Assembly: GCF_001705665.1 (NCBI RefSeq)
Contig: NZ_MDHA01000086.1
Coordinates: 1-39,265, forward strand
Reading direction: 5' to 3'
Source: Thioclava sp. SK-1
Lineage (GTDB): Bacteria > Pseudomonadota > Alphaproteobacteria > Rhodobacterales > Rhodobacteraceae
DNA: 39,265 nt
The position numbers were made by a program, and so were the translations under genes. Position 1 is the stretch's first letter. Every line of letters starts with the position of its first letter. This document shows, piece by piece, positions 16,203 through 24,344 of this stretch. The notes under the pieces were generated by a model. The model saw nothing but the letters and a program-made list of their open reading frames with translations. It made no database searches and was not told the DNA's origin.

Positions 16203-17219
16203 ATGATCCACAAGAATTGGGCCGAGCTGATCAAGCCAACGCAGTTGGAGATCAAACCGGGCGGCGATCCAGAACGTAAAGCTTCCGTCATTGCAGAACC
16301 GCTGGAGCGCGGCTTTGGTTTGACATTGGGCAACGCTCTGCGTCGCATTTTGCTGTCTTCGCTGCAAGGCGCGGCAATTACCAGTGTTCAGATCGACAAT
16401 GTTCTTCACGAGTTCTCGAGCGTCGCTGGCGTTCGTGAAGACGTGACCGACATCGTGCTGAACCTGAAAGGTGTTGCACTGCGGATGGATGTCGAAGGGC
16501 CGAAGCGTCTTTCGATCTCTGCCAAAGGTCCGGGCGTCGTCACTGCAGGTGATATCGCCGAAACCGCTGGTATCGAAGTGCTGAACAAAGAGCACGTGAT
16601 CTGCCACCTTGATGATGGTGCCGATCTGTTCATGGAACTGACCGTAAATACGGGTAAGGGCTATGTTGCAGCGGATAAGAACCGTCCTGAGGATGCGCCG
16701 ATCGGTCTGATCCCGATTGATGCGATCTATTCGCCGGTCAAGAAGGTCGCTTACGAAGTCACCCCGACCCGTGAAGGTCAGGTTCTGGACTACGATAAGC
16801 TGACGATGAAAATCGAAACAGACGGCTCGCTGACACCTGAAGATGCCGTGGCTTATGCCGCGCGTATCCTTCAAGATCAGCTGTCGATCTTTGTGAACTT
16901 CGAAGAGCCCGAGTCGGCCTCCAAACAGGATGCGGATGACGGTCTGGAGTTCAACCCGCTGCTGCTGAAGAAGGTCGATGAGCTTGAGCTGTCGGTCCGT
17001 TCGGCAAACTGCCTGAAGAACGACAATATCGTCTATATCGGTGATCTGATCCAGAAAACCGAAGCCGAGATGCTGCGCACGCCGAACTTTGGCCGTAAGT
17101 CCTTGAATGAAATCAAGGAAGTTCTGTCGGGCATGGGCTTGCATTTGGGTATGGAAGTCGAAGATTGGCCGCCGGAAAATATCGAAGATTTGGCCAAACG
17201 TTTTGAAGATCAGTTCTGA
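16203..17219 (+). CDS. rpoA: DNA-directed RNA polymerase subunit alpha
   Basis: The alpha subunit dimerises to nucleate RNA polymerase and contacts UP elements and activators. The product has 338 residues. The N-terminal domain shows [20 protein letters not shown] and the C-terminal domain shows [20 protein letters not shown], which includes the DNA-contacting Arg region. An acidic linker lies around residue 240. I start at ATG 16203 after TGGAGG. The longer frame from 16098 covers only spacer. rplQ follows after 154 bases. Confidence 0.98.
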   Translation: MIHKNWAELIKPTQLEIKPGGDPERKASVIAEPLERGFGLTLGNALRRILLSSLQGAAITSVQIDNVLHEFSSVAGVREDVTDIVLNLKGVALRMDVEGPKRLSISAKGPGVVTAGDIAETAGIEVLNKEHVICHLDDGADLFMELTVNTGKGYVAADKNRPEDAPIGLIPIDAIYSPVKKVAYEVTPTREGQVLDYDKLTMKIETDGSLTPEDAVAYAARILQDQLSIFVNFEEPESASKQDADDGLEFNPLLLKKVDELELSVRSANCLKNDNIVYIGDLIQKTEAEMLRTPNFGRKSLNEIKEVLSGMGLHLGMEVEDWPPENIEDLAKRFEDQF

Positions 17220-17230
17220 TCTTTGATCGC

Positions 17231-17265
17231 TTGACAGATTTGGGGGGCGTGGTTTACACGCCCCC
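17231..17265 (+). promoter_or_regulatory. Promoter-like sequence overlapping a hairpin between rpoA and rplQ
   Basis: TTGACA (17231-17236) is followed after 16-17 bases by TTTACA/TTACAC (17253-17259). A perfect 9-bp stem, 17243-17251 with 17257-17265, overlaps this candidate promoter. The T-tract after the hairpin is poor. Either or both elements may be real: an attenuator of rpoA readthrough or an extra start for rplQ. Confidence 0.35.
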
Positions 17266-17373
17266 TATTCAATGCCCGGGTTTGGCCGGGGAAGAGATGG
17301 GCACCCGCCCCAACTGAGTGGTCGACACGCATCGGCTACCTGACAAAGTAAAACGCAGTTTAGGAGAATTCTC

Positions 17374-17790
17374 ATGCGTCACGCTCGCGGTTACCGCCGT
17401 CTAAATCGTACTCACGAACACCGTAAAGCCCTATTCTCGAACATGGCTGGCTCGCTGATCGAGCACGAGCAGATCAAAACAACTCTGCCCAAAGCCAAAG
17501 AACTGCGCCCAGTGATCGAAAAGCTGATCACCCTTGCAAAGCGCGGCGATCTGCACGCACGCCGTCAGGCCGCATCGCAGCTGAAGCAGGACAAAGATGT
17601 TGCGAAACTGTTCGAAGTTCTTGGCCCACGCTTTGCAGAGCGTAAAGGTGGCTATGTTCGCATCATGAAAGCCGGTTTCCGTTATGGTGACATGGCGCCG
17701 ATGGCGATCATCGAATTCGTTGAGCGCGATCTGGAAGCCAAAGGCAAAGCAGACCGCGCACGTTTGGAAGCTGAAAACGCCGCCGAATAA
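17374..17790 (+). CDS. rplQ: 50S ribosomal protein L17
   Basis: L17 is a large-subunit protein at the tunnel-exit side. The product has 138 residues. It starts [20 protein letters not shown] and has the family segments [21 protein letters not shown] and [20 protein letters not shown]. It has a charged C-terminal tail. The ribosome-binding sequence TAGGAG lies inside a perfect ten-base palindrome that contains GAATTC (17364-17373). It is the last gene of the supercluster and ends in a terminator. Confidence 0.98.
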   Translation: MRHARGYRRLNRTHEHRKALFSNMAGSLIEHEQIKTTLPKAKELRPVIEKLITLAKRGDLHARRQAASQLKQDKDVAKLFEVLGPRFAERKGGYVRIMKAGFRYGDMAPMAIIEFVERDLEAKGKADRARLEAENAAE

Positions 17791-17818
17791 GATCTATCTG
17801 CGATCTGTTGAATGGAAG

Positions 17819-17849
17819 AACCCGTGCTGTTCATCAGTGCGGGTTTTTT
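17819..17849 (+). terminator. Intrinsic terminator after rplQ
   Basis: An 11-bp stem (17819-17829 with 17835-17845, two G-T wobbles) with a TTCAT loop is followed by six T. It closes the ribosomal cluster. Confidence 0.9.
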
Positions 17850-18021
17850 CGTATAAGAAATTTCGCCCCTGGGTTGAATTTCGTGGTGCCGTTAAGGAAA
17901 TCTCAGACGTGATATGCGTTTATTATCCAGAAACTTGGACGATTATCGCTTAAATTAGTGGCCCTTGCGGCATTGCTGAGTAATTCTAGGTATCTAAAGA
18001 TGCTGCTATCCGTAATTCCAC

Positions 18022-18033
18022 CCTGGTCCCAGG
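18022..18033. promoter_or_regulatory. Perfect dyad upstream of the luxR-type gene
   Basis: CCTGG-TC-CCAGG lies about 50 bases before the regulator's start codon. Its spacing does not match a classical lux box (CTG-N10-CAG), so it is only a candidate operator. The rest of 17850-18082 is AT-richer than its surroundings and I see no gene or clear promoter in it. Confidence 0.25.
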
Positions 18034-18082
18034 CAGTCACACTTCTAAGTTGACGGATCAGGCCAAACCTATCTAAAAGGAC

Positions 18083-18694
18083 ATGTCTTTTCATCGCAGT
18101 ATACAGGCCATGCTTGACGAACTTGAAGCGCTCGCACCACTAGGATATTCGCTCGGATTACATATCCGTTATGCGTCTCCTTTGGTGTATCATAGCACTT
18201 ACACAGCCGCATGGGCCCGGCAGTATAACGAAAATTCCTATTATCTGCGTGACCCGACGGTGTTCTGGGGCATCGCGTCGACTGGCGTTATCCGCTGGAG
18301 TGAGATCACCTTTCCTGACCCGTTCGATGTCCTCGGTAAGGCCAGCAATCATGGCTTACGGTTTGGTGCCACCGCCTCACACGGGCCGATGACGTCGCGA
18401 TCGATCTGCGGCATTGCCCGCGATGATCGTGAATTTAATGATGAAGAGCTGGCACTGTTTGGCGATATCATCCAACGCTTGCATGATGATCATGTCCCCC
18501 CGACAGAGCTGACAACGGCGCAGGTGGAGGCGTTGCAATGTATCGCGAACGGGGATCGCCACACTGCGGCATCTGCCAAGCTGGGCATTTCGGAAAGCGC
18601 GTTGAAGGCGCGGTTGAAATCCGCCCGCATCCGGTTGGAAGCGCGCACCACATCCGAAGCCGTGCGTAAGGCGCGTGAATATCGTCTGTTGTGA
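18083..18694 (+). CDS. LuxR-family transcriptional regulator with autoinducer-binding domain
   Basis: This is a probable quorum-sensing-type regulator of 203 residues. The N-terminal part matches the acyl-homoserine-lactone pocket: Trp44, Tyr48, Asp57, Pro58 and Trp72 have exactly the spacing of TraR Trp57, Tyr61, Asp70, Pro71 and Trp85. The C-terminal GerE-type helix-turn-helix covers about residues 143-203, with LT at 143-144, Leu151 and Gly157. The usual HTH Glu (TraR Glu178) is Gln147. No luxI-type synthase gene lies in the window, so it may be a solo. AAAGGA is very close to ATG 18083, and ATG 18110 is an alternative start. The ligand and targets are unknown. Confidence 0.85.
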   Translation: MSFHRSIQAMLDELEALAPLGYSLGLHIRYASPLVYHSTYTAAWARQYNENSYYLRDPTVFWGIASTGVIRWSEITFPDPFDVLGKASNHGLRFGATASHGPMTSRSICGIARDDREFNDEELALFGDIIQRLHDDHVPPTELTTAQVEALQCIANGDRHTAASAKLGISESALKARLKSARIRLEARTTSEAVRKAREYRLL

Positions 18695-18757
18695 CGCGGC
18701 CAAGCCGGGAATACTACTTCCCGCCTTTCGCAAAGCACCGGGGCATATTACATAGAG

Positions 18758-20086
18758 ATGATGTCTGACCTGTTTGATCCCCCGCCCGGCGCACCATCAT
18801 CGCGGCCGCAGAGTGCTTCGGCGCACCGCCCGCTGGCGGACCGTATCCGTCCGCAGGCATTGTCAGAGGTGATCGGCCAGACGCATGTGTTGGGGCCGGA
18901 TGCGCCTTTGGGGGCGATGTTGGCCGCCGGCTCGTTGTCATCATTGATTCTATGGGGTCCACCCGGGGTTGGTAAAACAACGATCGCGCGGCTTTTGGCC
19001 AATGCGACGGATCGCGCCTTTGTCCAGATTTCCGCGATTTTCACCGGCGTTCCAGATCTGCGCAAAGTATTTGAGGCAGCGAAGCTGCGCTCGGGGCAGG
19101 GCAGGGGGACGCTGCTGTTCGTCGATGAGATTCATCGCTTCAATAAGGCGCAGCAAGACAGTTTCCTGCCGCATATGGAGGATGGCACTATCCTGCTGGT
19201 CGGCGCTACCACTGAGAACCCCAGCTTTGAGCTGAACGCCGCTGTGTTGTCGCGGTCGCAGGTTCTCGTGTTGGAGCGTCTGTCGCTGGCGGACCTGGAG
19301 CTGATGGCGCAGCGTGCCGAAGCCGCATTGGGGCGCGCTTTGCCATTGGTTGCGCCTGCGCGGGACGCTTTGCTGGAGATGGCGGACGGCGATGGCCGCG
19401 CCCTGTTGAACCTGATTGAACAGGTCACTGCGTGGAAGACAACAGCACCGCTGACCACGGATCAACTGTCGACGCGGCTAATGAAACGCGCTGCGAAATA
19501 CGATAAATCCGGTGATGAGCATTATAATCTTATTTCGGCGCTGCATAAATCCGTGCGCGGTTCTGATCCTGATGCTGCGCTTTATTGGTTCGCACGGATG
19601 TTGGAGGGCGGCGAGGATCCCCGATATCTGGCGCGGCGTCTGGTGCGTATGGCGGTCGAAGATATCGCATTGGCAGATCCGCAGGCGCAGACGCATGCTT
19701 TGCATGCATGGGAAATCTATGAACGTCTGGGATCTCCCGAAGGTGAATTGGCGCTTGCGCAAACGGTGATCTATCTGGCGCTCGCGCCGAAGTCCAACGC
19801 CGGTTATATGGGGTATAAGCAGGCGCGGGCGCTGGCGAAAAAAACCGGGTCGGAGCCGCCGCCGAAACATATTCTGAACGCGCCAACAAAACTGATGGAA
19901 GATCAAGGATATGGTGCGGGATATGCCTATGATCATGACGCCGAAGACGGGTTTTCAGGGCAGAACTATTTCCCCGATGGGGTCAAACGTCCGGTGCTGT
20001 ATGCGCCCGTAGAACGCGGCTTTGAGCGGGAGCTGAAAAAGCGCACCGATTGGTTTGCCAAGCTGCGGGTGCAACGCGACAGTTGA
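18758..20086 (+). CDS. rarA: Replication-associated recombination protein A (AAA+ ATPase, RarA/MgsA)
   Basis: This clamp-loader-like AAA+ ATPase works at stalled replication forks. The product has 442 residues. Walker A is GPPGVGKT (residues 67-74), Walker B is LLFVDEIHRF (Asp123-Glu124), and sensor 1 is GATTENPSF. The C-terminal half has the tetramerisation domain with KSVRGSDPDAALYWFARML and GEDPRYLARRLVRMAVEDI. ATG 18758 is followed at once by a second ATG, and either could be used. It is transcribed in the same direction as luxR and crcB but with ordinary gaps. Confidence 0.96.
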   Translation: MMSDLFDPPPGAPSSRPQSASAHRPLADRIRPQALSEVIGQTHVLGPDAPLGAMLAAGSLSSLILWGPPGVGKTTIARLLANATDRAFVQISAIFTGVPDLRKVFEAAKLRSGQGRGTLLFVDEIHRFNKAQQDSFLPHMEDGTILLVGATTENPSFELNAAVLSRSQVLVLERLSLADLELMAQRAEAALGRALPLVAPARDALLEMADGDGRALLNLIEQVTAWKTTAPLTTDQLSTRLMKRAAKYDKSGDEHYNLISALHKSVRGSDPDAALYWFARMLEGGEDPRYLARRLVRMAVEDIALADPQAQTHALHAWEIYERLGSPEGELALAQTVIYLALAPKSNAGYMGYKQARALAKKTGSEPPPKHILNAPTKLMEDQGYGAGYAYDHDAEDGFSGQNYFPDGVKRPVLYAPVERGFERELKKRTDWFAKLRVQRDS

Positions 20087-20150
20087 CCCGCGTGGCATTC
20101 GGTTGACTCTTACGCTCAACCCCGCTTTGAGGGCGCGAAAGGAGACAATG

Positions 20151-20531
20151 ATGTTATTCACCCTTCTGCAAGTCGCACTTGGCGGTGCCATCGGTGCCTC
20201 AGGTCGTTACCTGTCTGGCGTCGCGATTTTGCGGATGCTGGGGCCGCAGACGATCCCGCTTGGTGTGATCTTTGTCAATATTGTCGGTTCGTTCCTGATG
20301 GGCGCGCTGATTACGTTTCTGGGTCAAAAAGAGCTGACCCATTGGAACCCGTTTCTGGCGACAGGAATCTTGGGCGGGTTCACGACTTTTTCGTCCTTCT
20401 CACTTGAGACTTGGACATTGATCGAGCGTGGCGATATCGGCCATGCGGCGATTTATGTGGCGGTCTCGGTCTGTGCCGCTTTGGCAGGGCTTGTTTTCGG
20501 AGTGCATATGATGCGTTGGGTGCTGGCATGA
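20151..20531 (+). CDS. crcB: Fluoride efflux channel CrcB/Fluc
   Basis: This is a small dual-topology membrane protein that exports fluoride. The product has 126 residues and four helices. Family motifs are GGAIGASGRYL near the start, FVNIVGSFLMG in the second helix, and GGFTTFSSFSLET, which carries the Phe residues of the ion path. AAAGGAGA favours ATG 20151, seven bases downstream; an adjacent ATG lies at 20148. A 6-bp hairpin (20101-20121) lies upstream. The stop codon overlaps the rluC start (ATGA). I found no fluoride riboswitch before it. Confidence 0.95.
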   Translation: MLFTLLQVALGGAIGASGRYLSGVAILRMLGPQTIPLGVIFVNIVGSFLMGALITFLGQKELTHWNPFLATGILGGFTTFSSFSLETWTLIERGDIGHAAIYVAVSVCAALAGLVFGVHMMRWVLA

Positions 20532-21595
20532 GCGGAGTTCAGATCGTCACGATTGGCGAAGACGAGGGCGAACAGCGCCTCGACCGTTATCTGAAAAAGA
20601 AATTCCCCGAGCTGGGTCAGGGGATGATCGAAAAGATGTGCCGCAAAGGGCATCTGCGTGTGGACGGTGGCCGGGTGAAGGCCAGCACGCGGGTCGATGT
20701 GGGCCAAGAGGTGCGCGTGCCGCCGTTGCCGGCGCCGGGTACCAAGGAAAAGCTGGAGGCGGAGCGCGCCGCCAAGGCCGCGGAGCCGTCGCAAGATGAT
20801 GCGGAGATGATCCAAGCCTGCGTCATTTGGAAAGATGAACATGTCATCGCGATCAACAAACCGCCGGGCCTGCCATCGCAGGGCGGGTCAGGCCAAGATG
20901 GGATGCATCATGTCGACGGTTTGGCCGAAGCGTTGAAATTCGGCTATAAGGACAAGCCCAAGCTGGTGCACCGGTTGGATAAGGACACGTCGGGTGTGCT
21001 GCTGCTGGCGCGCACGGATCGGGTGGCCCGTCGCCTGTCAGAAGCATTTCGCGAAAAGACCACGCGCAAAATCTATTGGGCCGCGGTTGCCGGCGCGCCA
21101 GAGCCGAAATTCGGAACGATCCGCTATGGGCTTGTGAAACAGGGTGGGCATTCGCGCCATGGCGGGGGCGAAAAGATGATTTGTGTGCACCCGCGCGAGA
21201 TCGACAAGACTCCCGATTGCAAACGGGCCACCACTGATTATTTCACCATGCATATTCTGGGGCAGCGCGTGTCCTGGGTGGCATTGGTGCCGATCACCGG
21301 GCGAACACATCAGCTGCGTGCGCATATGGCGGAAATTGGCAACCCGATCATCGGGGATGGCAAATATGGCGGCTCTGGTCAGGAAAATATGGGCGATGGC
21401 TGGGGCGCGCAGCTGGGCGGTGAAACCAGCCGTAAATTGCATTTACATGCCCGCCAAATCACATTTGACCATCCGATCACCGGCAAGCGGATCACGGTGG
21501 TTGCCCCAATTCCGGAACATATCAAGCGCACCTGGGATATGCTGGGCTGGCATGAGCGTGACGTGCCTGCGGACCCGTTCGAGGACCTCAGATGA
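20528..21595 (+). CDS. rluC: 23S rRNA pseudouridine synthase, RluA family (RluC-like)
   Basis: This enzyme converts specific uridines of rRNA to pseudouridine. The product has 355 residues. The N-terminal S4 RNA-binding domain (about residues 15-75) is followed by a charged linker and the catalytic domain with HRLDKDTSGVLLLAR, in which Asp151 is the expected catalytic residue. PITGRTHQLRAHMAEIGNPIIGD is the second family signature, seen here as PITGRTHQLR and GNPIIGD. The target site (955/2504/2580 for RluC in E. coli) cannot be proved from sequence. It overlaps crcB and the next gene by four bases each. Confidence 0.92.
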   Translation: MSGVQIVTIGEDEGEQRLDRYLKKKFPELGQGMIEKMCRKGHLRVDGGRVKASTRVDVGQEVRVPPLPAPGTKEKLEAERAAKAAEPSQDDAEMIQACVIWKDEHVIAINKPPGLPSQGGSGQDGMHHVDGLAEALKFGYKDKPKLVHRLDKDTSGVLLLARTDRVARRLSEAFREKTTRKIYWAAVAGAPEPKFGTIRYGLVKQGGHSRHGGGEKMICVHPREIDKTPDCKRATTDYFTMHILGQRVSWVALVPITGRTHQLRAHMAEIGNPIIGDGKYGGSGQENMGDGWGAQLGGETSRKLHLHARQITFDHPITGKRITVVAPIPEHIKRTWDMLGWHERDVPADPFEDLR

Positions 21596-22257
21596 GGCTG
21601 GTTGTCTTTGATGTGGATGGAACCATCTCGGACAGCCAAGCACATATCTCCCACGCCATGGCGATCGGGTTTGAGACGGCGGGCCTTGCGCCTTTGCCGA
21701 CCTCGCAAGTTCTGACGATTGTCGGGCTATCGTTGCCGGAAGCGGTGGCGCGTCTGGTGCCCGATCAGCCGCAAGATGTGCAAGACGCGATTGTTGAAGG
21801 CTATAAGGCCAGCTATCGCAGCGCCCGGGCAGCCAGCCCGGCGCCGTTGTATCCGGGCGCAAAGGCGCTACTGGAGCGTTTGGCGCGCCGTGATGATCTG
21901 GTGTTGGCCGTTGCCACGGGCAAATCGCGGCGCGGGCTAAGGGCCTTGATTGAGCATCACGGTCTGGGCGGCTATTTCTTGTCGTTGCAGACTGCGGATG
22001 ATCATCCGTCCAAACCGCATCCGTCCATGCTGCATGCAGCCCTTGCTGATACAGGTGCGCAGGAACAGGGTGCGGTGATGATCGGGGATACCAGCTTTGA
22101 TATTGAAATGGGCCGCGCTGCCGGGTTCCGCACGATTGGGGTGTCCTGGGGCTATCATCCGGTGCAGGCCTTGGCGCAGGCTGGGGCGGAGCAGATCGTT
22201 GAGAGTTTTGACGCGCTGGAACAGGCGCTGACACAGGATATCGGAGAGGTCGCATGA
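21592..22257 (+). CDS. HAD-superfamily hydrolase (phosphoglycolate-phosphatase-like)
   Basis: This is a HAD-IA phosphatase of 221 residues. Motif I is FDVDGT, with Asp7 the nucleophile and Asp9 the acid/base. Motif II is AVATGKSRRG, motif III is the Lys in HPSKPHPSML, and motif IV is MIGDTSFDIEMG. A helical cap follows motif I. The substrate is unknown. Its fixed place between rluC and the ATP12-type gene, with four-base overlaps on both sides, suggests co-translation but not a shared pathway. Confidence 0.9.
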   Translation: MRLVVFDVDGTISDSQAHISHAMAIGFETAGLAPLPTSQVLTIVGLSLPEAVARLVPDQPQDVQDAIVEGYKASYRSARAASPAPLYPGAKALLERLARRDDLVLAVATGKSRRGLRALIEHHGLGGYFLSLQTADDHPSKPHPSMLHAALADTGAQEQGAVMIGDTSFDIEMGRAAGFRTIGVSWGYHPVQALAQAGAEQIVESFDALEQALTQDIGEVA

Positions 22258-22964
22258 GCGGTTGGGTCGCAAAACGGTTCTGGAAACAGGCGCATTCAAC
22301 CGAAGTGGAGGGCGGGTTTTCCGTCGCTTTGGACGGTCGGCCTGTCCGCACGCCGGCAAAGGCCGCGCTGATCGTGCCCAGCCGCGCCTTGGCAGATGCC
22401 ATTGCGCAGGAATGGGATGCGCAGCTAGAGGTGATCGACCCGACAACCATGCCGATGACGCGATCTGCCAATGCGGCGATTGATAAGGTCGCAACGCAGC
22501 ACGCCGAAGTTGCGGCCTATATCGCGGAATATGGGGGCACAGATTTGTTGTGCTACCGGGCCGAATCGCCGGTGGAACTGGTGGACCGCCAAGCGCAGGC
22601 CTGGGATCCGCTGTTGGACTGGGCTGATCATGCCTTGGGCGTGCAACTGGTCGTGACTGAAGGCGTTTTGCCGGTGCAGCAAGCCGATGATGCCATGAAG
22701 AAATTGCACAAACGTGTGGCAGATCTAAGCCCGTTTCAGATGGCGGCCATTCACGATCTGGTTGGCATTACGGGGTCATTGGTGATCGGCCTGGCCGTAA
22801 TTGAACGCCGGTTGGATGCCAGCACCGCGTGGGATTTATCGCGCATTGACGAAGATTGGCAAAGCGAATCGTGGGGCCATGATGAAGAAGCCGCTGAAAT
22901 GGCTGCGATAAAACGTGAAAGCCTGCTGAATGCAGAGCGTTTTTGGGATCTTTGCCACAGTTGA
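22254..22964 (+). CDS. ATP12-family F1-ATPase assembly chaperone
   Basis: ATP12 proteins bind the F1 alpha subunit and prevent its aggregation during ATP synthase assembly. The family is found in alphaproteobacteria and mitochondria. The product has 236 residues. It starts with WVAKRFWKQA, then GGFSVALDGRPVRTPAK, the family hallmark. LCYRAESPVELVDRQAQAWDPLL, quoted here as CYRAESPVELV and QAWDPLLDWA, is also typical. The start overlaps the HAD gene by four bases. It is the last member of the crcB-rluC-HAD-ATP12 cassette. Confidence 0.92.
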   Translation: MSGWVAKRFWKQAHSTEVEGGFSVALDGRPVRTPAKAALIVPSRALADAIAQEWDAQLEVIDPTTMPMTRSANAAIDKVATQHAEVAAYIAEYGGTDLLCYRAESPVELVDRQAQAWDPLLDWADHALGVQLVVTEGVLPVQQADDAMKKLHKRVADLSPFQMAAIHDLVGITGSLVIGLAVIERRLDASTAWDLSRIDEDWQSESWGHDEEAAEMAAIKRESLLNAERFWDLCHS

Positions 22965-23002
22965 AAAACTAGGCAGAAGCAAAAAAATACTCGGTGGTTA
23001 AC

Positions 23003-23082
23003 TGAGCATTTGCTCATTCTATGTGCGTTTTCTCAGCGTCAAGCGCGTTTGTAGTCTTGACCTATGAGCAAAAAATGGCTCA
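23003..23082. promoter_or_regulatory. Two related dyads upstream of aapJ
   Basis: TGAGC-N4-GCTCA (23003-23016 including flanks, read as TGAGCATTTGCTCA) and TGAGC-N8-GCTCA (23065-23082) share the same half-site and lie 62 bases apart in the 231-base gap before aapJ. They look like operator sites for a dimeric regulator of the amino-acid transporter. No convincing promoter hexamers could be placed; TTGACC at 23057-23062 lacks a good -10. Confidence 0.35.
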
Positions 23083-23195
23083 CTGTTTTGTCACTGGGGA
23101 TGAACCTCAAGGCTGACCAATATCCGGAAAAGGAAGGGTCGGCGACACCGCTCAAGAACCGCTCGGACAGGGCGGCAACTCAGGAAGAGGTAACT

Positions 23196-24212
23196 ATGAA
23201 AACTACCGTATTTCTCGGTGCTCTGGCAGCGACTGGCCTATCGGCTGGTATCGCGGCTGCGAACACTCTCGAAGACGTACAAGCGCGCGGCGAACTGAAC
23301 TGCGGCGTGAACACAGGTCTTGTGGGTTTTGCGGCACCGGATGCGAACGGCAACTGGTCGGGCTTTGATGTCGCGATCTGTAAAGCTGTTGCAGCGGCGG
23401 TGCTTGGCGATGCATCAAAGGTCAAATATGTCCCAACCACAGGTCAGACGCGTTTCACCGCGCTGTCCTCGGGTGAGGTTGACGTTTTGGTTCGCAACAC
23501 CACGTGGACGTTCTCGCGCGACACCGACCTGAAGCTCGATTTCGTTGGCGTGAACTACTACGACGGTCAGGGCTTTATGGTTCCGAAGGCACTTGGCGTG
23601 ACCTCGGCGAAAGAGCTGGACGGTGCGTCGATCTGTATTCAGACCGGCACCACAACCGAGCTGAACTTGGCTGACTACTTCAAAGCCAATAACATGAGCT
23701 ACCAGCCCATCGCGATCGATTCCAATGCCGAAGGCGAACAGCAATATATCGCTGGCGCATGCGACGCATATACCACTGACGCATCAGGTCTGGCCGCGAC
23801 ACGCGCTGCATTTGCAACGCCGACCGACCACGTGATTTTGCCTGAAATTATCTCCAAAGAGCCGCTTGGACCAGCCGTGCGCCATGGCGACAGCGAGTGG
23901 GGCGATATCGTTCGCTGGACGCTGAACGCGTTGGTTGCTGCTGAAGAATACGGCGTGACCTCGGCCAATGTTGAAGAGCTGTCGAAAGGCACCGACAACC
24001 CTGAAGTCAACCGCCTGCTGGGCACCGAAGGTGATCTGGGCGGTATGATCGGTCTGGAAGCAGATTGGGCGAAAAAAGCGATTATGGCAGGTGGTAACTA
24101 CGGCGAGATCTTCGCTGCGACCATCGGCGAATCCACACCGATCGGTCTGGCGCGCGGCCTGAACGCGCAATGGACCCAGGGTGGCCTGCTATACGCACCG
24201 CCATTCCGCTAA
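23196..24212 (+). CDS. aapJ: General L-amino-acid ABC transporter, periplasmic binding protein
   Basis: This protein captures L-amino acids in the periplasm for AapQMP. The product has 338 residues. It has an N-terminal signal peptide (MKTTVFLGALAATGLSAG, likely cleaved after AIAAA-type residues near 23). The family features GELNCGVNTGLVGFAAPD and SGFDVAICKAVAAAVLG follow. I start at ATG 23196 after GGAAGAGG; the frame back to 23064 would hide the signal peptide behind 44 residues. A hairpin follows the gene, which may allow the binding protein to be made in excess over the membrane parts. Confidence 0.95.
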   Translation: MKTTVFLGALAATGLSAGIAAANTLEDVQARGELNCGVNTGLVGFAAPDANGNWSGFDVAICKAVAAAVLGDASKVKYVPTTGQTRFTALSSGEVDVLVRNTTWTFSRDTDLKLDFVGVNYYDGQGFMVPKALGVTSAKELDGASICIQTGTTTELNLADYFKANNMSYQPIAIDSNAEGEQQYIAGACDAYTTDASGLAATRAAFATPTDHVILPEIISKEPLGPAVRHGDSEWGDIVRWTLNALVAAEEYGVTSANVEELSKGTDNPEVNRLLGTEGDLGGMIGLEADWAKKAIMAGGNYGEIFAATIGESTPIGLARGLNAQWTQGGLLYAPPFR

Positions 24213-24227
24213 GTCGGAGTAACACGG

Positions 24228-24255
24228 AAGGGGCGCAGGGAAACCGGCGCCCCTT
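24228..24255 (+). terminator. Hairpin after aapJ (partial terminator or mRNA stabiliser)
   Basis: A perfect 9-bp stem, AAGGGGCGC (24228-24236) with GCGCCCCTT (24247-24255), is followed by a short T. Such hairpins after binding-protein genes usually favour expression of the first gene over the permease genes. Confidence 0.65.
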
Positions 24256-24344
24256 TCAGTTTCAGGAACAACCCGCCGGTGGGGCCAACCCTAAACACGA
24301 ACCAAAGGTTCGGACCGGGACTAGCGGGAACAGGGGTATAACAC

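Noticed and set aside
16092-17144. 350-residue frame antisense to rpoA
   Set aside because: It mirrors rpoA codon bias and shows no domain or ribosome-binding site. Similar shadows exist opposite rpsC, rplE and pckA.
20087-20150. Possible fluoride riboswitch before crcB
   Set aside because: The 64-base spacer shows only one 6-bp hairpin and lacks the conserved fluoride-riboswitch pattern.
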